DNA of 64,000 nucleotides from Neoasaia chiangmaiensis (GCF_002005465.1 NZ_CP014691.1:558001-622000), one strand, 5' to 3'. Counted from the stretch's first letter, positions 48,749 to 59,694 are shown. Made by a program: numbers and translations. Notes: generated from the letters alone by a model not told the origin.

Positions 48749-48795
48749 TAAACCGACACTTGCCCTTCACCCCCGTTATCGGATCAAGTTCAATC

Positions 48796-49275
48796 ATGAC
48801 GCACCCGACCATTCCCGTTCAGGTCGTTCGGCTCCCGCAGGCCGAGGATCTGGCCCTGCCTCATTATGCCAGCGCGGGCGCCGCGGGACTTGATCTGCAA
48901 GCCGCGATTACCGAACCCGTCGAGTTGCAGCCCGGCGCCCGCGCACTCGTCCCGACGGGATTGAAAGTCGGCTTGCCGCGCGGCTACGAATTGCAAATCC
49001 GCCCTCGATCCGGATTGGCCTTGCGTCATGGCATCACCCTGCCGAACGCGCCGGGCACGATAGACGAGGATTACCGTGGGGAAATTGGCGTCATTGTCAT
49101 GAATGCCGGCAGCGAACCCTTCATCCTGGTGCGCGGCATGCGTATCGCACAGGCTGTTCTTGCACCGGTCGTCCGTCTGTCGTGGGAGGAAGTAGACACA
49201 TTGGATGAAACCGCGCGTGGCACCGCAGGCTTTGGGAGTACCGGGTTTGTCGCCGTCCCCGTCGACCCTGCCTGA
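48796..49275 (+). CDS. dut: dUTP diphosphatase
   Basis: Dut hydrolyses dUTP to dUMP, keeping uracil out of DNA and supplying thymidylate synthesis. The 159-residue trimeric dUTPase has the five motifs: AGLDLQA, RPRSGLA, GTIDEDYRGEIGV, RIAQAVLAPV and RGTAGFGSTG. The start is ATG 48796; an overlapping in-frame GTG at 48745 would add 17 non-conserved residues. It is the end of the ubiE-coaBC-dut group. Confidence 0.96.
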   Translation: MTHPTIPVQVVRLPQAEDLALPHYASAGAAGLDLQAAITEPVELQPGARALVPTGLKVGLPRGYELQIRPRSGLALRHGITLPNAPGTIDEDYRGEIGVIVMNAGSEPFILVRGMRIAQAVLAPVVRLSWEEVDTLDETARGTAGFGSTGFVAVPVDPA

Positions 49276-49308
49276 TCGCCTGACCGGTTCGACGGAGCGC
49301 TGAACGGC

Positions 49309-50997
49309 ATGGCGTCATCCGCTTCTGCACGCCGGTCGGACTGGCTTTTCGGCGCGATCCTCTTCATTGCGCTGCTCTGGCTTGCGACCGGATGGCATCG
49401 GGATATGCCGACACCCGTCGCCCGGCAAACGATTGGCATCGATCTGCGTGAGTGCCTCTTGAGCGCACTTGCCACCATGGGACGCATGCTGACGGCCCTG
49501 GCAATCGGGTTTTCCGCCTCGATCTCATGCGGCATCGTCATGGCCAAAAGTCGTCTTGGTCGCGCGATACTCTCGCCCCTCATGCGCATTCTGGCCATGA
49601 CACCGCCACTGGCACTCATGGCCGTCCTTCTTGCCATCACCTCCGATATTGCTCCAAACAGCGCCAACGTGGCGGTTATCGCTGCCACGGCCGCTCCTTT
49701 TGCATGGCGCGCAAGCTTCGCACTGGTCGAGGCCTGCGGCCGACTGCCATCGACATTCGACGCCGCAGCCAGAAGCCTTGGCCTCACGACATGGCAGAGA
49801 CTCTGGCGCGTCGAGATTCCCTTCGCTGTGCCTCAGTTGTTCTCGGATTTCTTCCTGGCGCTACCGGCCGCATGGATCGTACTGATCGCCGGGGAAATGT
49901 TTCTGCCAGGCGCATCGTCCCATTCAACTGGCATCGGCGTCATCGCGGGCCTGGCTGCACGCCATGGCCATATCGGTCTCCTGCTGACCGTGGCCTTGCT
50001 GATGGCGCTTTGTGTCGTCGTTACGGATCAGTTTTTCCGTCAGCCAACTCTCGCCTGGTCAATGCGATATCGGCATACCGGAAAGACGACCACAGGTGAC
50101 CCCTGGATGCTCGCGCTTTGGCGGCGTTATCGTCCGCTTCGGATTGTATCCCAGCATATCAAGCGTGCCATCGTTTCGTTCGGGACGTTTCGCTGGGGCA
50201 CGCGGCCGAGGCGCAATGAGCCGGAACGTCATTCGACCATGCCCGCAGCGCAGATTACATTATCAGCAATTGCGCTGGGTGGCGCACTGGTCCTTTTACA
50301 TACTGTCGTCACGCATCATGGCGCACCTGACCTTCGGGACATGGCTTTGGCGACAGAAAATGAGGTTTTCACGCTGCTGCGGATCGCCCTGGTCTTGAGC
50401 TTCGCATCACTGATCGCCGTGCCGACAGGCATCTGGATCGCCATGAAGCCCCGGCGGGAACACCTTTTCGTCCCCCTCGTGCGTTTCTTCCGCATATTCC
50501 CGGCCAATATTCTATATCCGCTTGCAGGATGGCTGATTCTTTCCTTTGCACCATTACAAGCGGAATTCCGCGCCTTGATGCTACTGTTTATCGGGGGCGC
50601 CGCACGCCTCATCCTCCACGTTATCAAGGGCATGACCTCCCTACCCGTCGACCTTCTGCGCGCGGCACGTAATCTGAACCTGCGCGGAACACTTCTCTGG
50701 CGACGCCTCCTGATCCCCGGATTGGCTGGTGACATTGCCGCCGGTTGCGCGGTAGCCTCTTTCTGGTGCTGGAATGCCGCTATCGTCGTGGAACTGATCC
50801 CATGGCGAGGAACGTCGCTCCGTGTTCCGGGGCTAGGCACATTCATCGGTCAGGGAATACAACGCGGCGACGGCACGCAGGTCATCCTTGGAGCCGCCGT
50901 CATGACAATTACCGTCGCAGCCGCGCGTCACTTGTTGTGGGAGCCTCTGCGCGCGCAGATTACCAAGCGGCTCAACTTCACGAATCCTTCGCCCTGA
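49309..50997 (+). CDS. ABC transporter permease, duplicated (two BPD domains)
   Basis: A 562-residue membrane protein with two copies of a binding-protein-dependent permease domain. Copy 1 spans about residues 50-255 with an EAA-like loop (AARSLGLTTWQRLWRVEIPF), and copy 2 about residues 330-550 with AARNLNLRGTLLWRRLLIPG. A non-hydrophobic segment lies between them. This layout matches the duplicated anion-type permeases (nitrate/sulfonate/bicarbonate relatives). The next gene is the matching ATPase, one base away. No periplasmic binding protein lies nearby. Confidence 0.85.
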   Translation: MASSASARRSDWLFGAILFIALLWLATGWHRDMPTPVARQTIGIDLRECLLSALATMGRMLTALAIGFSASISCGIVMAKSRLGRAILSPLMRILAMTPPLALMAVLLAITSDIAPNSANVAVIAATAAPFAWRASFALVEACGRLPSTFDAAARSLGLTTWQRLWRVEIPFAVPQLFSDFFLALPAAWIVLIAGEMFLPGASSHSTGIGVIAGLAARHGHIGLLLTVALLMALCVVVTDQFFRQPTLAWSMRYRHTGKTTTGDPWMLALWRRYRPLRIVSQHIKRAIVSFGTFRWGTRPRRNEPERHSTMPAAQITLSAIALGGALVLLHTVVTHHGAPDLRDMALATENEVFTLLRIALVLSFASLIAVPTGIWIAMKPRREHLFVPLVRFFRIFPANILYPLAGWLILSFAPLQAEFRALMLLFIGGAARLILHVIKGMTSLPVDLLRAARNLNLRGTLLWRRLLIPGLAGDIAAGCAVASFWCWNAAIVVELIPWRGTSLRVPGLGTFIGQGIQRGDGTQVILGAAVMTITVAAARHLLWEPLRAQITKRLNFTNPSP

Positions 50998-50998
50998 T

Positions 50999-52318
50999 AT
51001 GAATGAAACCGCCCCCCTGCTGTCGATCCAGGCCTGTCGGCAAACCTATCCCAAGGAAAGCGCGACGGATTTCGCGGTCCTTGAGGACGTCAATTTCGAT
51101 CTGGGACCGGGTGAGATCGTCGGGCTTGTCGGCCGTGCGGGCTCCGGCAAGTCGACGATGCTGCGTATCGCATCCGGCCTCCTCGCGCCGAGCGAGGGTA
51201 GGATTTTCTGGAAAGACGCGCCATTGACGGCACCAACCCCGGAAATCGGACTGGTATTCCAGAACTTCGCGCTGTTTCCGTGGCTCACCGCCAAGCAGAA
51301 CGTCTCATTGGGGCTGGAAGCCAAACGTCTGCCTCGCGCCGAGCGCGAGCAGTTGAGCGATGATATTATCGATCTCCTCGGCCTGGGCGGCTACGATAAC
51401 GCTTATCCGAAGGAGCTGTCCGGCGCGATGCAGCAGCGTGTGGGACTGGCCCGTGCACTGGTCATGAAGCCGGACCTGCTCCTGATGGACGAGCCGTTTT
51501 CGGAACTCGACGTGCTGACGGCGGAAAACCTTCGGACCGACCTCATCGAACTCTGGTCCGAGAAACGCCTGCCGATCCGCTCCATGATGATCGCCACCCA
51601 TAATGTGGAAGAGGCCGTGCTCATGTGCGACCGAATCCTGCTCTTCTCGTCCAATCCCGGTCGCATTTCTCACGAGTTGCAAGTCCCGTTCGATCACCCG
51701 CGCAATCGCGATGACGAGACATTCCGCCTGTTCGTGGATCACATCTATACCTTGATGACCCGCCGGGCTCCGCTCGTTTCGGAAGCGGACGAGGAAACCG
51801 GCTCGACATCCGCGCCATCTCCTATGTCGATCGTGCTGCCGGCTCTATCGATCAATGTTCTTGTCGGACTGATGGAGACGCTGTCAGCCGCACCGCTCAA
51901 CGGGCGCGCGGATCTGCCACTTCTGGCAGAGCGCCTCCAGATGGCGCTCGACGATCTGTTTCCGTTGGGCGAATCGCTTCAGCTTCTTACACTTGCGGAA
52001 TTGGAAGACGGCGACATCCTGTTGACGGATGACGGTCTGCGCTTCGTCCAGTCCGAACAGGACGAACGCAAGGAGATCATGCGCGCGGCACTCCTGCATT
52101 CAATCCCGCTTATTCGAAATATCCGCGCGGTTCTGGACGAACGCCCGAACCACATCGTCGGCGCGGAACGCTTCCGTCAGGAACTCGAAACCTGCATGTC
52201 GCCAGGCTACGCACAACAGACGCTTCAGACGGCCATCAACTGGTCACGTTATGCTGAATTGTTCGATTTCGACGAGGAAGCCGACCAGTTCAGCCTCGAC
52301 GACGAGAGTCTCGGCTAG
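50999..52318 (+). CDS. ABC transporter ATPase with AAA-associated C-terminal domain
   Basis: A 439-residue ATPase. The N-terminal nucleotide-binding domain has Walker A GRAGSGKST near residue 46, Q-loop, the signature LSGAMQQRVGLARAL and Walker B LLLMDEPFSELD. The C-terminal about 150 residues (from PSPMSIVLPALSIN) form a helical AAA-associated domain typical of the nitrate/bicarbonate-like ATPase branch. ATG 50999 is one base after the permease stop, so the subunits are coupled. The TAG stop forms a shared CTAG with the convergent CBS gene stop. Confidence 0.88.
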   Translation: MNETAPLLSIQACRQTYPKESATDFAVLEDVNFDLGPGEIVGLVGRAGSGKSTMLRIASGLLAPSEGRIFWKDAPLTAPTPEIGLVFQNFALFPWLTAKQNVSLGLEAKRLPRAEREQLSDDIIDLLGLGGYDNAYPKELSGAMQQRVGLARALVMKPDLLLMDEPFSELDVLTAENLRTDLIELWSEKRLPIRSMMIATHNVEEAVLMCDRILLFSSNPGRISHELQVPFDHPRNRDDETFRLFVDHIYTLMTRRAPLVSEADEETGSTSAPSPMSIVLPALSINVLVGLMETLSAAPLNGRADLPLLAERLQMALDDLFPLGESLQLLTLAELEDGDILLTDDGLRFVQSEQDERKEIMRAALLHSIPLIRNIRAVLDERPNHIVGAERFRQELETCMSPGYAQQTLQTAINWSRYAELFDFDEEADQFSLDDESLG

Positions 52319-53019
52319 TCGAGGTCCTCGGGGCGCGAATATCCCGTCCCGGGCGAGAGAAGAAAAAGACCGCCGGTGTCCACGGCTTTCACCCCCGGCA
52401 GATTCTGCGCCATGACGCGCAATGCCGATATATCCGCTTCATCGCGCACAACGCCGGACAGGCTGACTTTGCCAGCTTGGGCACGCGCATCGATATCGTG
52501 CGGCGCCCAGCGGGTCGTCCGGCATAATGCCTGCAATCGCCGGACAATCTCATCGTCGGCCAGCGGCGGCACGCCATGCTGCAAACTGTCCCTCACAACG
52601 CACATAAGATCGCGTCGGCTCACGATGCCGCAAAGTTGCCCGTCCTGAAGCACTGGAACACGTTTGACACCATGCTCGCGCATGATCGCCACCGCTTCCT
52701 GCAAATCGGCGTCGATCCCGACCGACAGAACATTTTCCGTCATCACATCCTGAACGAGCCGCCCGTTCAACTGCACGAACGCCATGGCATTCCGTCCATG
52801 CTCGAAACGCGCCCATAACGAATTCGGAACACCCCCGGCGCCCAGTTCGGCCCGCTCGAGGAAGTCGCTTTCCGTCACCATGCCGACCAGAATGCCATGG
52901 TCGTTCACGACGGGCAGGCCACTCACATGATGGGCAAGCATGTCGGAGATTGCCGAGAGGATCGGGGACGCGGGTGTCGTCGTGACAACATGACGAGACA
53001 TCACTTCGACGACACGCAT
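52315..53019 (-). CDS. CBS-domain pair plus BON domain protein
   Basis: A 234-residue soluble protein. Two CBS motifs are visible: MSRHVVTTTPASPILSAI, then VSGLPVVND, and VMTENVLSVGIDADLQEAVAIM, then VKRVPVLQD. The C-terminal about 80 residues form a BON domain with VSLSGVVRDEADISALRVM. CBS pairs bind adenosyl ligands; BON domains often bind membranes or other proteins. The arrangement is known in oxygen- or stress-regulated proteins. Its stop shares a CTAG with the ABC ATPase stop on the other strand, and lolD follows 45 bases behind it. Confidence 0.85.
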   Translation of the reverse strand: MRVVEVMSRHVVTTTPASPILSAISDMLAHHVSGLPVVNDHGILVGMVTESDFLERAELGAGGVPNSLWARFEHGRNAMAFVQLNGRLVQDVMTENVLSVGIDADLQEAVAIMREHGVKRVPVLQDGQLCGIVSRRDLMCVVRDSLQHGVPPLADDEIVRRLQALCRTTRWAPHDIDARAQAGKVSLSGVVRDEADISALRVMAQNLPGVKAVDTGGLFLLSPGTGYSRPEDLD

Positions 53020-53064
53020 GACCGATCCTCTCTCGCTTCAAATCCCCGGAGCGATATGCCCGGT

Positions 53065-53745
53065 CTAGACGGGCACGACGACACCGTCGCGCAGCGTCAG
53101 TATCCTGTCCATACGTGCCGCAAGAGCATCGTTATGGGTTGCGATCAGCGCGGCAACACCCTCTTCACGCACGATGCGCAGCAACTCCTCGAATACGATG
53201 TCGGATGTATGGATATCGAGATTGCCCGTTGGCTCATCGGCCAACAGCAAGCGCGGACGGTTCGCCAGGGCACGGGCAATGGCCGTGCGCTGCTGCTCGC
53301 CGCCGGACAACTTGCCCGGCAAGGCATGCAGGCGGTGCCCGAGCCCGAAACGCTTGAGAAGATCGTCCGCCCGAGCCTCGGCGTCTTTTCGACTGACCCC
53401 GGCGATCAGCTGTGGCAGCACCACGTTCTCGCGCGCCGTAAATTCCGCCAGCAGATGATGGAACTGATAAACGAAACCGATCCTGTCGCGCCGCAACGCC
53501 GTCCTTCCCGTGTCCGAAAGGTGCTTCGTCGCGTTGCCGTCGATCAATACCTCGCCTTCCTGAGGGGCTTCCAGCAATCCGGCAAGATGCAGCAGCGTGG
53601 ACTTACCCGTCCCACTCGGCGCGACAAGTGCCACGATCTCTCCCGGGCGCAGCGAGAGGTCGGCCCCATTGAGAATGGTCAGCATCTCATCGCCCGAATG
53701 GAAACGACGCACGATGCCATGAAGGCGGAGAATGGTCTCACTCAT
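53065..53745 (-). CDS. lolD: Lipoprotein-releasing ABC transporter ATPase LolD
   Basis: LolD powers the release of outer-membrane lipoproteins from the inner membrane by LolCE. The 226-residue ATPase has Walker [19 protein letters not shown], signature [15 protein letters not shown] and Walker [17 protein letters not shown] 53745 overlaps the lolC stop by 8 bases. Confidence 0.94.
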   Translation of the reverse strand: MSETILRLHGIVRRFHSGDEMLTILNGADLSLRPGEIVALVAPSGTGKSTLLHLAGLLEAPQEGEVLIDGNATKHLSDTGRTALRRDRIGFVYQFHHLLAEFTARENVVLPQLIAGVSRKDAEARADDLLKRFGLGHRLHALPGKLSGGEQQRTAIARALANRPRLLLADEPTGNLDIHTSDIVFEELLRIVREEGVAALIATHNDALAARMDRILTLRDGVVVPV

Positions 53746-54985
53746 GACGCAACGCCTCGATCGGATCAGTGCGCGCCGCCCGCCAGGATGGGTAGAGCGT
53801 CGCCAGAAGCGAAAGCAGCAACGCCATCGACATGACCTCGATCACCTGTGACCAGACAAGCTTCGCCGGCAGACGCTCGAGATAATAAACTGTCGGATCG
53901 AAAAGGTTGGTTCCGGTCAGATGCTGAAGCGCCTGCCGGATCCGCTCGATGTTGAGACAGAAAACGATTCCCAGCCCGGTCCCCAGAACCGTGCCTGTCA
54001 CCCCGACAAAGGCACCGCACATCAGAAAGATGCGCATGACGGCGCCACGGCTGGCACCAATGGTGCGCAGCACGGCGATATCACCCGTCTTGTCCTTCAC
54101 CATCATAATCAGGGACGAGATCACGTTGAACGCCGCCACAAGGATGATCAACGTCAGGATCAGGAACATGACGTTCTGTTCAACGGTCACCGCGCCCAGA
54201 AAAGCGTTGTTGCTCTGCGTCCAGTCCATGACGCGCAGGCGGGGATCGTCCAACCGCTCGGCGATTGCCCGCGTGACCGGACGGACCGTCAGGGCATCGG
54301 TCGTCGAAACCTGGATAAGGGAGACCGCATCGGGCAGCATCAAAAAACGTTGCGCGGCCGCCAAAGGCATCAGCACCACGCTGCTGTCATAATCGTTGAC
54401 GCCGGCATTGAAGATCAGTGCCACACGGTAGGCCTTGATCCGCGGCATGGTCCCGAAGGGGGTCGCCTTGCCGTTCGGCGACAACAACGTGATCTTGTCA
54501 CCCACGGAAAGACCGGCATGCATGGCCATGGTCGAACCGATCGCCACCGCGTCATCACCCTGAAATGCCGCGAGCGAACCGGCATCGATATTGTCGCTCA
54601 GCGCATGAAGGTCCTTCAGGCCATCCGGCGTAATGCCTCGGACCACGCCACCGGTGGAGAAGCTGCCTGCGCTGATCAGGACGGTACCTTCCGCCATCGG
54701 CGTCACGCGCGTCACGCCCGGCACCTGTCGTATCGCCGCGACATTGTCCTGATAACTGGAGATCGTCTGTCCGGCGCCGAAGATGGTCAGATCGCCATTC
54801 AGGCCAAGAATGCGACTCATGAGGTCGGCCTTGAAGCCGTTCATCACGGCCATGACGATGATGAGCGTGGCAACGCCAAGCGCGATCCCGATCAACGAGA
54901 AAATCGCGATGATCGAGACAAAGCGCTCGCCACGCCGGGCACGCAGATAGCGCCCGGCCACCATGCGCTCGAACCGGCCGAACAT
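53738..54985 (-). CDS. lolC: Lipoprotein-releasing ABC transporter permease LolC/LolE
   Basis: A 415-residue inner-membrane protein. The N-terminal helix region [29 protein letters not shown], a large periplasmic MacB-PCD domain and three C-terminal helices are the LolC/E pattern. Alphaproteobacteria typically have one permease that acts as a dimer (LolF-like); the single gene here fits that. ATG 54985 overlaps the proS stop (ATGA). lolD follows at once. Confidence 0.9.
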   Translation of the reverse strand: MFGRFERMVAGRYLRARRGERFVSIIAIFSLIGIALGVATLIIVMAVMNGFKADLMSRILGLNGDLTIFGAGQTISSYQDNVAAIRQVPGVTRVTPMAEGTVLISAGSFSTGGVVRGITPDGLKDLHALSDNIDAGSLAAFQGDDAVAIGSTMAMHAGLSVGDKITLLSPNGKATPFGTMPRIKAYRVALIFNAGVNDYDSSVVLMPLAAAQRFLMLPDAVSLIQVSTTDALTVRPVTRAIAERLDDPRLRVMDWTQSNNAFLGAVTVEQNVMFLILTLIILVAAFNVISSLIMMVKDKTGDIAVLRTIGASRGAVMRIFLMCGAFVGVTGTVLGTGLGIVFCLNIERIRQALQHLTGTNLFDPTVYYLERLPAKLVWSQVIEVMSMALLLSLLATLYPSWRAARTDPIEALRHE

Positions 54986-56301
54986 CAGGCTGTCTGAACC
55001 TTCGCCAACGCCTCGGCAACGGAGAGTTCAAAGCGCTCATTCGTCGCGCGACGTTTGACCTCCACCTTGCCCTCCTTTGCCGCACGCGGCCCGACGATCA
55101 GTTGCCACGGGTGGCCCATCAGATCCGCATCGTTAAACTTGACGCCGGCACGTTCGGATCGGTCATCGTAGAGGAACGCTTCGGGATCGGCAGCATGAAG
55201 CTGCTCACAGATCGCATCCGTATCGGCATCACCGGGCTTGAGGTTCAGGATTGCAGCCCTGAAGGGTGCGACGCTATCGGGCCAGATCACGCCCGCATCA
55301 TCGTGACTGGCCTCGATGATCGCGCCCACCAGACGGGACACGCCGATACCATAGGAACCCATCTGAGGATGAAACGGCGCACCATCGGCCCCCGTCACGG
55401 AAACACCCATCGATTCGGTATATTTGGTCCCGAAATAGAAGATGTGCCCGACTTCGATACCGCGTCCCTCGCGGCGCTGCGCTTCCGGAACCTTTTCCCA
55501 GGCCTGCGCATCGTGCATTTCATCCGTCGCCGCATAGGACTGTGTGACCTGATTGAAAAATGTCTCCAGGCTGCGATCGTCTTCGATGTCCACATCCTGC
55601 GCCAGCCAGTCCTGCTCTTCCAGCGCCGCGTCATAGAACACGCCGCTTTCGCCAGTCGGTGCAAGGATCAGGAACTCATGGCTGAGATTGCCACCAATCG
55701 GTCCCGTATCCGCGACCATGGGCACCGCACGAACGCCCAGACGCTGGAACGTCCGAAGATAGGCCAGCATCATACGGCGATAGGATGCAACTGCTGCCTC
55801 ATAGGTCGCATCGAACGAATAGGCATCTTTCATCAGGAATTCCCGGCCACGCATCACGCCAAAACGTGGACGCAACTCATCACGGAACTTCCACTGAACC
55901 TGATACAGCATCTGCGGCAATTCACGATAGGACTTCGCGGATTGCCCGAAGATATCGGTAATCACCTCCTCGTTCGTCGGACCATAGAGCAGCTCGCGAT
56001 CCTGACGATCCCGCAAGCGCAGCATTTCCGGGCCATACGCGTCATATCGACCCGACTGCCGCCACGGCTCCGCCGACTGGATGGTCGGCATCAGGACTTC
56101 CTGAGCGCCAACAGCATTCTGCTCTTCACGAACGATACGCTCGATGTTGCGCAGAACCCGCAGACCGGCGGGAAGCCAGGCATAGATTCCGGCAGAGGTC
56201 TGACGGATCAGGCCTGCCCGCAACATCAGACGATGCGAGGCGATCTGGGCCTCGGCAGGAACTTCCTTGAGCGTCGGTAGAAAGGCGCGTGACAAGCGCA
56301 T
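54985..56301 (-). CDS. proS: Prolyl-tRNA synthetase, short form
   Basis: A 438-residue class II synthetase for proline. Motif 1 and 2 segments include [21 protein letters not shown] and [31 protein letters not shown]. The last about 110 residues form the anticodon-binding domain. The insertion (INS editing) domain between motifs 2 and 3 is absent, as is normal for alphaproteobacterial ProRS. ATG 56301 has an AAGG site 10 bases upstream; a TTG two codons earlier is also possible. Confidence 0.95.
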   Translation of the reverse strand: MRLSRAFLPTLKEVPAEAQIASHRLMLRAGLIRQTSAGIYAWLPAGLRVLRNIERIVREEQNAVGAQEVLMPTIQSAEPWRQSGRYDAYGPEMLRLRDRQDRELLYGPTNEEVITDIFGQSAKSYRELPQMLYQVQWKFRDELRPRFGVMRGREFLMKDAYSFDATYEAAVASYRRMMLAYLRTFQRLGVRAVPMVADTGPIGGNLSHEFLILAPTGESGVFYDAALEEQDWLAQDVDIEDDRSLETFFNQVTQSYAATDEMHDAQAWEKVPEAQRREGRGIEVGHIFYFGTKYTESMGVSVTGADGAPFHPQMGSYGIGVSRLVGAIIEASHDDAGVIWPDSVAPFRAAILNLKPGDADTDAICEQLHAADPEAFLYDDRSERAGVKFNDADLMGHPWQLIVGPRAAKEGKVEVKRRATNERFELSVAEALAKVQTA

Positions 56302-56359
56302 GAGCAAAAGCCTTTATTCAAACAAGCCGGATGTCGGCGCTTGGTCGGAAACGATACGA

Positions 56360-58006
56360 TCAGACACGTAGCAGATGGACATCCACGAGCGGGCGCTTCT
56401 GCAACTTGCGGCCCAGCGCACGGCGAAGGGCCGTCTTGGCCGCGTCACGGAATGCATTGTCGTCCTGGCGCAGTTCATCGGGAATTTCATCGATCGCATC
56501 GGCAAATTCCTGGGTGATGCGGATGCTCTCCGGATCTTCGGATTCCAGCAACCCCGGCGCGCTGATCTTGGGCTCGCCAATGACATAACCTTCGTCATCC
56601 ACAGCAAAGCTCGCCAGCACGATGCCGTTGAACAGCATTTTGCGACGTGCCGCCAGAACACCGCCTGTCATCGGCAGCAGACGCCCACCATCCAGTGCGA
56701 GCCGGCCCGTCGGTGCCGTGTCGATCACCTCCACCGAGCCCGGACCGAGATTGAGAACGTCACCATCTTCCAGCAATACGGCGTTGATGCCCAGATCGCG
56801 CGCCAATGCGGCATGGGCAGTCAGATGACGCCACTCGCCGTGGACCGGCACGCTGTATTGAGGGCGGACCAGTTCGTAAAGCGTACGCATGTCGTCACGC
56901 GTCGCATGCCCGGATACATGGACGAGATGGTCCTTATCGGTCAGGACCGTCACGCCGCGACGTGTCAGATTATCCTGCACCGCCATGACCGCCTGCTCGT
57001 TTCCAGGAATCATCCGTGAGCTGTAGATGACGGTATCGCCCTCGCCCAACGTAATGTTGGGATGGGTATCGGAAGCAATACGCGACAGCGCCGAACGGGG
57101 CTCACCCTGACTGCCGGTGATAATCATCAGCAGGTTGTCATCCGCCACCGAATTGGCATCCTGCTCCGTCAGGAACGGCGGCAGATCGGCGAAGTAGCCG
57201 CACTCGCGTGCCGCTGTCTCGAGATTGCGCAGTGAACGCCCGACAATCATGACCTCACGGCCCGCCTTCCGTGCGGCTCGGGCAATGGAGTCGACGCGCG
57301 CCACGTTGCTGGCAAAGCAGGTGATCGCGATGCGACCGTGAAGGCTGGCAATCAGTTCCGCCATGCTGTCACGCACCGAACCTTCCGTGCCCGATACGCC
57401 ATCCTTGAGCGCGTTGGTGCTGTCGGACACCATGGCGAGCACGCCTTCATCGCCGATGGCCTTGAATGCCTCCAGGTCGGTAACAGGGCCTACGACCGGC
57501 TCCTGATCCAGCTTCCAGTCGCCGGTATGCACGATAATGCCTTGCGGCGTGCGCAGGATCAGCGCCTTTGCTTCCGGCACAGAGTGCGTCACCGAGACGA
57601 ACTGCAGATCGAACGGACCGACCGTAAACGCCTCGTTCCCGCGCACGGTGTGGATCTTGACCTGATTGAGCAGATGCGCCTCGCCGAGCTTTCGGCGCAG
57701 AACCGCCGCGGCGAAAGGCGTCGCATAAATCGGACAGCGGAGTTGCGGCCATAGATGCGCCACAGCGCCGAGATGGTCTTCATGTGCGTGCGTGATAACA
57801 AGCCCGCACAGCGATTTCGAGCGTTCTGCGATAAAGCCCGGGTCCGGCATCAGGACCTCCGCCTCCGGCGTATCGTTGCCGGAGAAGCCGATACCGCAAT
57901 CGACCGCAAGCCACGTGCCGTCGAGGCGGTAGAGATTGAGATTCATGCCGATCTCGCCTGTTCCGCCCAAAGGCAGAAAGGACAAGCCGCCTGTCATATC
58001 GTTCAT
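56360..58006 (-). CDS. rnj: Ribonuclease J
   Basis: A 548-residue metallo-beta-lactamase/beta-CASP nuclease of RNA processing and decay. The metal motif HAHEDHLGA lies near residue 73, with the beta-CASP segments FASNVARVDSIARAA, LMIITGSQGEP and VHVSGHATRDDM. It ends with a short C-terminal domain. AAGGA lies 6 bases before ATG 58006. It is in the coaX-rnj-proS run, a conserved alphaproteobacterial order. It may act with or in place of RNase E for rRNA maturation. Confidence 0.95.
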   Translation of the reverse strand: MNDMTGGLSFLPLGGTGEIGMNLNLYRLDGTWLAVDCGIGFSGNDTPEAEVLMPDPGFIAERSKSLCGLVITHAHEDHLGAVAHLWPQLRCPIYATPFAAAVLRRKLGEAHLLNQVKIHTVRGNEAFTVGPFDLQFVSVTHSVPEAKALILRTPQGIIVHTGDWKLDQEPVVGPVTDLEAFKAIGDEGVLAMVSDSTNALKDGVSGTEGSVRDSMAELIASLHGRIAITCFASNVARVDSIARAARKAGREVMIVGRSLRNLETAARECGYFADLPPFLTEQDANSVADDNLLMIITGSQGEPRSALSRIASDTHPNITLGEGDTVIYSSRMIPGNEQAVMAVQDNLTRRGVTVLTDKDHLVHVSGHATRDDMRTLYELVRPQYSVPVHGEWRHLTAHAALARDLGINAVLLEDGDVLNLGPGSVEVIDTAPTGRLALDGGRLLPMTGGVLAARRKMLFNGIVLASFAVDDEGYVIGEPKISAPGLLESEDPESIRITQEFADAIDEIPDELRQDDNAFRDAAKTALRRALGRKLQKRPLVDVHLLRV

Positions 58007-58027
58007 TTCATTTCCTTGCAGATATCA

Positions 58028-58849
58028 TCATGTATTTGAGTCTTGAATCGCATCGCATGCATTCGATGCCAAAGAAGCTGGTGATTCGTGATTGCGCGCA
58101 GCCAGCAAGCGCAATCCTTCGAGTGTGAGTTCGGGAACCACGTGAGCGAACAACTCGGTTCCTTCGGAGAAAAGTGGGGCCAACCCGCCGGTAGCAATGA
58201 CTTTCAGGGAGGTGTCCATCTCAAGCGCAATGCGCGAGACGATCCCCTCGACAAGGCCGACGTAACCCCAGAACAAACCGGATCGCATGGCGACAGTGGT
58301 GCTTTTGCCGATTGCGGCGGATGGCCGCCCGACACTGATACGGGGCAACCGCGCAGCCGCCTGATGCAGCGCCTCAAGCGACAGATTTACGCCGGGAGCA
58401 ATGGCGCCGCCACAATATGCGCCGTCCGCGTCAACGACATCGAACGTCGTCGCCGTGCCGAAATCGACCACCACAAGCGGACCACCAAACATGACTTGTG
58501 CAGCCAGGCCATTCAGGCGACGGTCGACCCCAACTTCAGCGGGCGTATCGACACGCAGCGGATAACCCCAGTCGAGGCTCAGGTTTGCAATCAGTGGCTC
58601 GATCTCGAGCCATTGTCTGCACAACAGACGCAAGTGGTAAAGCGCAGCGGGCACGACGGTCCCGATGATGGCACGATGGACGCGGCTCGGATCGAGACCC
58701 TGGCGCTCCAGCAAAGCGAGCAGCCACATTGCATATTCATCTGCCGTCCGCTGATCGTTGGTCGATATGCGCCAGGTGCCGCGCCACGCCGTCCCGTCAT
58801 GGACGGCGAACACAATATTGGTGTTGCCAGCATCAACGACGAGAAGCAC
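58028..58849 (-). CDS. coaX: Type III pantothenate kinase
   Basis: CoaX phosphorylates pantothenate, the first step of CoA synthesis. The 273-residue ASKHA-fold enzyme has the phosphate motifs [12 protein letters not shown] near the N-terminus, [15 protein letters not shown] and [15 protein letters not shown]. The start is GTG 58849, behind AAGGGCTCC and 10 bases after the birA stop. The in-frame ATG upstream at 58906 overlaps birA and is not conserved. Confidence 0.94.
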   Translation of the reverse strand: MLLVVDAGNTNIVFAVHDGTAWRGTWRISTNDQRTADEYAMWLLALLERQGLDPSRVHRAIIGTVVPAALYHLRLLCRQWLEIEPLIANLSLDWGYPLRVDTPAEVGVDRRLNGLAAQVMFGGPLVVVDFGTATTFDVVDADGAYCGGAIAPGVNLSLEALHQAAARLPRISVGRPSAAIGKSTTVAMRSGLFWGYVGLVEGIVSRIALEMDTSLKVIATGGLAPLFSEGTELFAHVVPELTLEGLRLLAARNHESPASLASNACDAIQDSNT

Positions 58850-58859
58850 GCGGAGCCCT

Positions 58860-59588
58860 TCAACCAGTGAGCAGCACGTCACCTGTCGAAAAGGACAGGT
58901 TTTCACCGCTTTCAGTCTGAAGCAGCAGATGGCCGCTTTTATCCAGACCCTTAAAGAAACCTGTTATATAAGAGCCATCACGCTGAACCGCAAGCCGCGT
59001 ACCAATCGCGTGCGCACGTTCCTGCCACGCTCTTAGCACGATATCGACACCACCCGTTTCCCAGCGCATCAGGGTGTCGGAAAATCCGGCCAGGATGCGC
59101 TGTGCGAATTCGGTGGCGGAAGGAACATTTGCCACGGCCTCGGCGAGACTTGAAACTTCCCGCCCTGCAATTTGAGGCGCTGCTACGAGATTGGCGCCAA
59201 TGCCCACGACGATCCAGCCAGATGCACGGTCCATCGAACTCTCGATCAAAATCCCTGCCATCTTCCGATTGTCGAGCAGGAGATCGTTCGGCCACTTGAT
59301 CGATATCGGCTTCGTGGGAGCAAGACTGTGAACGGCGTCATACAGCGCAATGCTGCACAAGAACGGCATAACCGGTATCAATGCCGCGATTTCGCGCGGC
59401 CTCAACAGAAACGAAAATGAGAGATTGCCACGGATCGACTGCCAGGTACGGCCTCTTGTTCCCCTGCCGGCACTCTGCATGTGAGCAAGGATCGCAAGGC
59501 CTTCAGCAGCGCCCGCCATTGCTTCTGATCGGCACAGGTCGGACGTCGAGCTCAACTGCTCGTGACACTCCAGACGCCATTCGATCAT
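58860..59588 (-). CDS. birA: Biotin-[acetyl-CoA-carboxylase] ligase
   Basis: A 242-residue monofunctional biotin protein ligase that attaches biotin to carboxylase subunits. The motif GRGTRGRTW holds the adenylate loop and KWPNDLLL the catalytic lysine. A C-terminal SH3-like domain follows. There is no N-terminal helix-turn-helix, so it is not a repressor. It is followed by coaX and lies 22 bases from the tRNA-Val gene. Confidence 0.92.
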   Translation of the reverse strand: MIEWRLECHEQLSSTSDLCRSEAMAGAAEGLAILAHMQSAGRGTRGRTWQSIRGNLSFSFLLRPREIAALIPVMPFLCSIALYDAVHSLAPTKPISIKWPNDLLLDNRKMAGILIESSMDRASGWIVVGIGANLVAAPQIAGREVSSLAEAVANVPSATEFAQRILAGFSDTLMRWETGGVDIVLRAWQERAHAIGTRLAVQRDGSYITGFFKGLDKSGHLLLQTESGENLSFSTGDVLLTG

Positions 59589-59609
59589 AGGTCAAAAACT
59601 GCTTCATTA

Positions 59610-59684
59610 TGGTGGGCGATGACGGGATTGAACCGCCGACCCTCTCGGTGTAAACGAGACGCTCTACCGCTGAGCTAATCGCCC
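59610..59684 (-). tRNA. tRNA-Val (UAC)
   Basis: The 75-base cloverleaf on the minus strand has acceptor GGGCGAT pairing with ATCGCCC, D stem GCTC/GAGC, anticodon stem TCTCG/CGAGA with loop TTTACAC (anticodon TAC; plus-strand 59650-59652), T arm GGCGG TTCAATC CCGTC and an encoded CCA end. Confidence 0.95.
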
Positions 59685-59694
59685 CAAAGCTACG

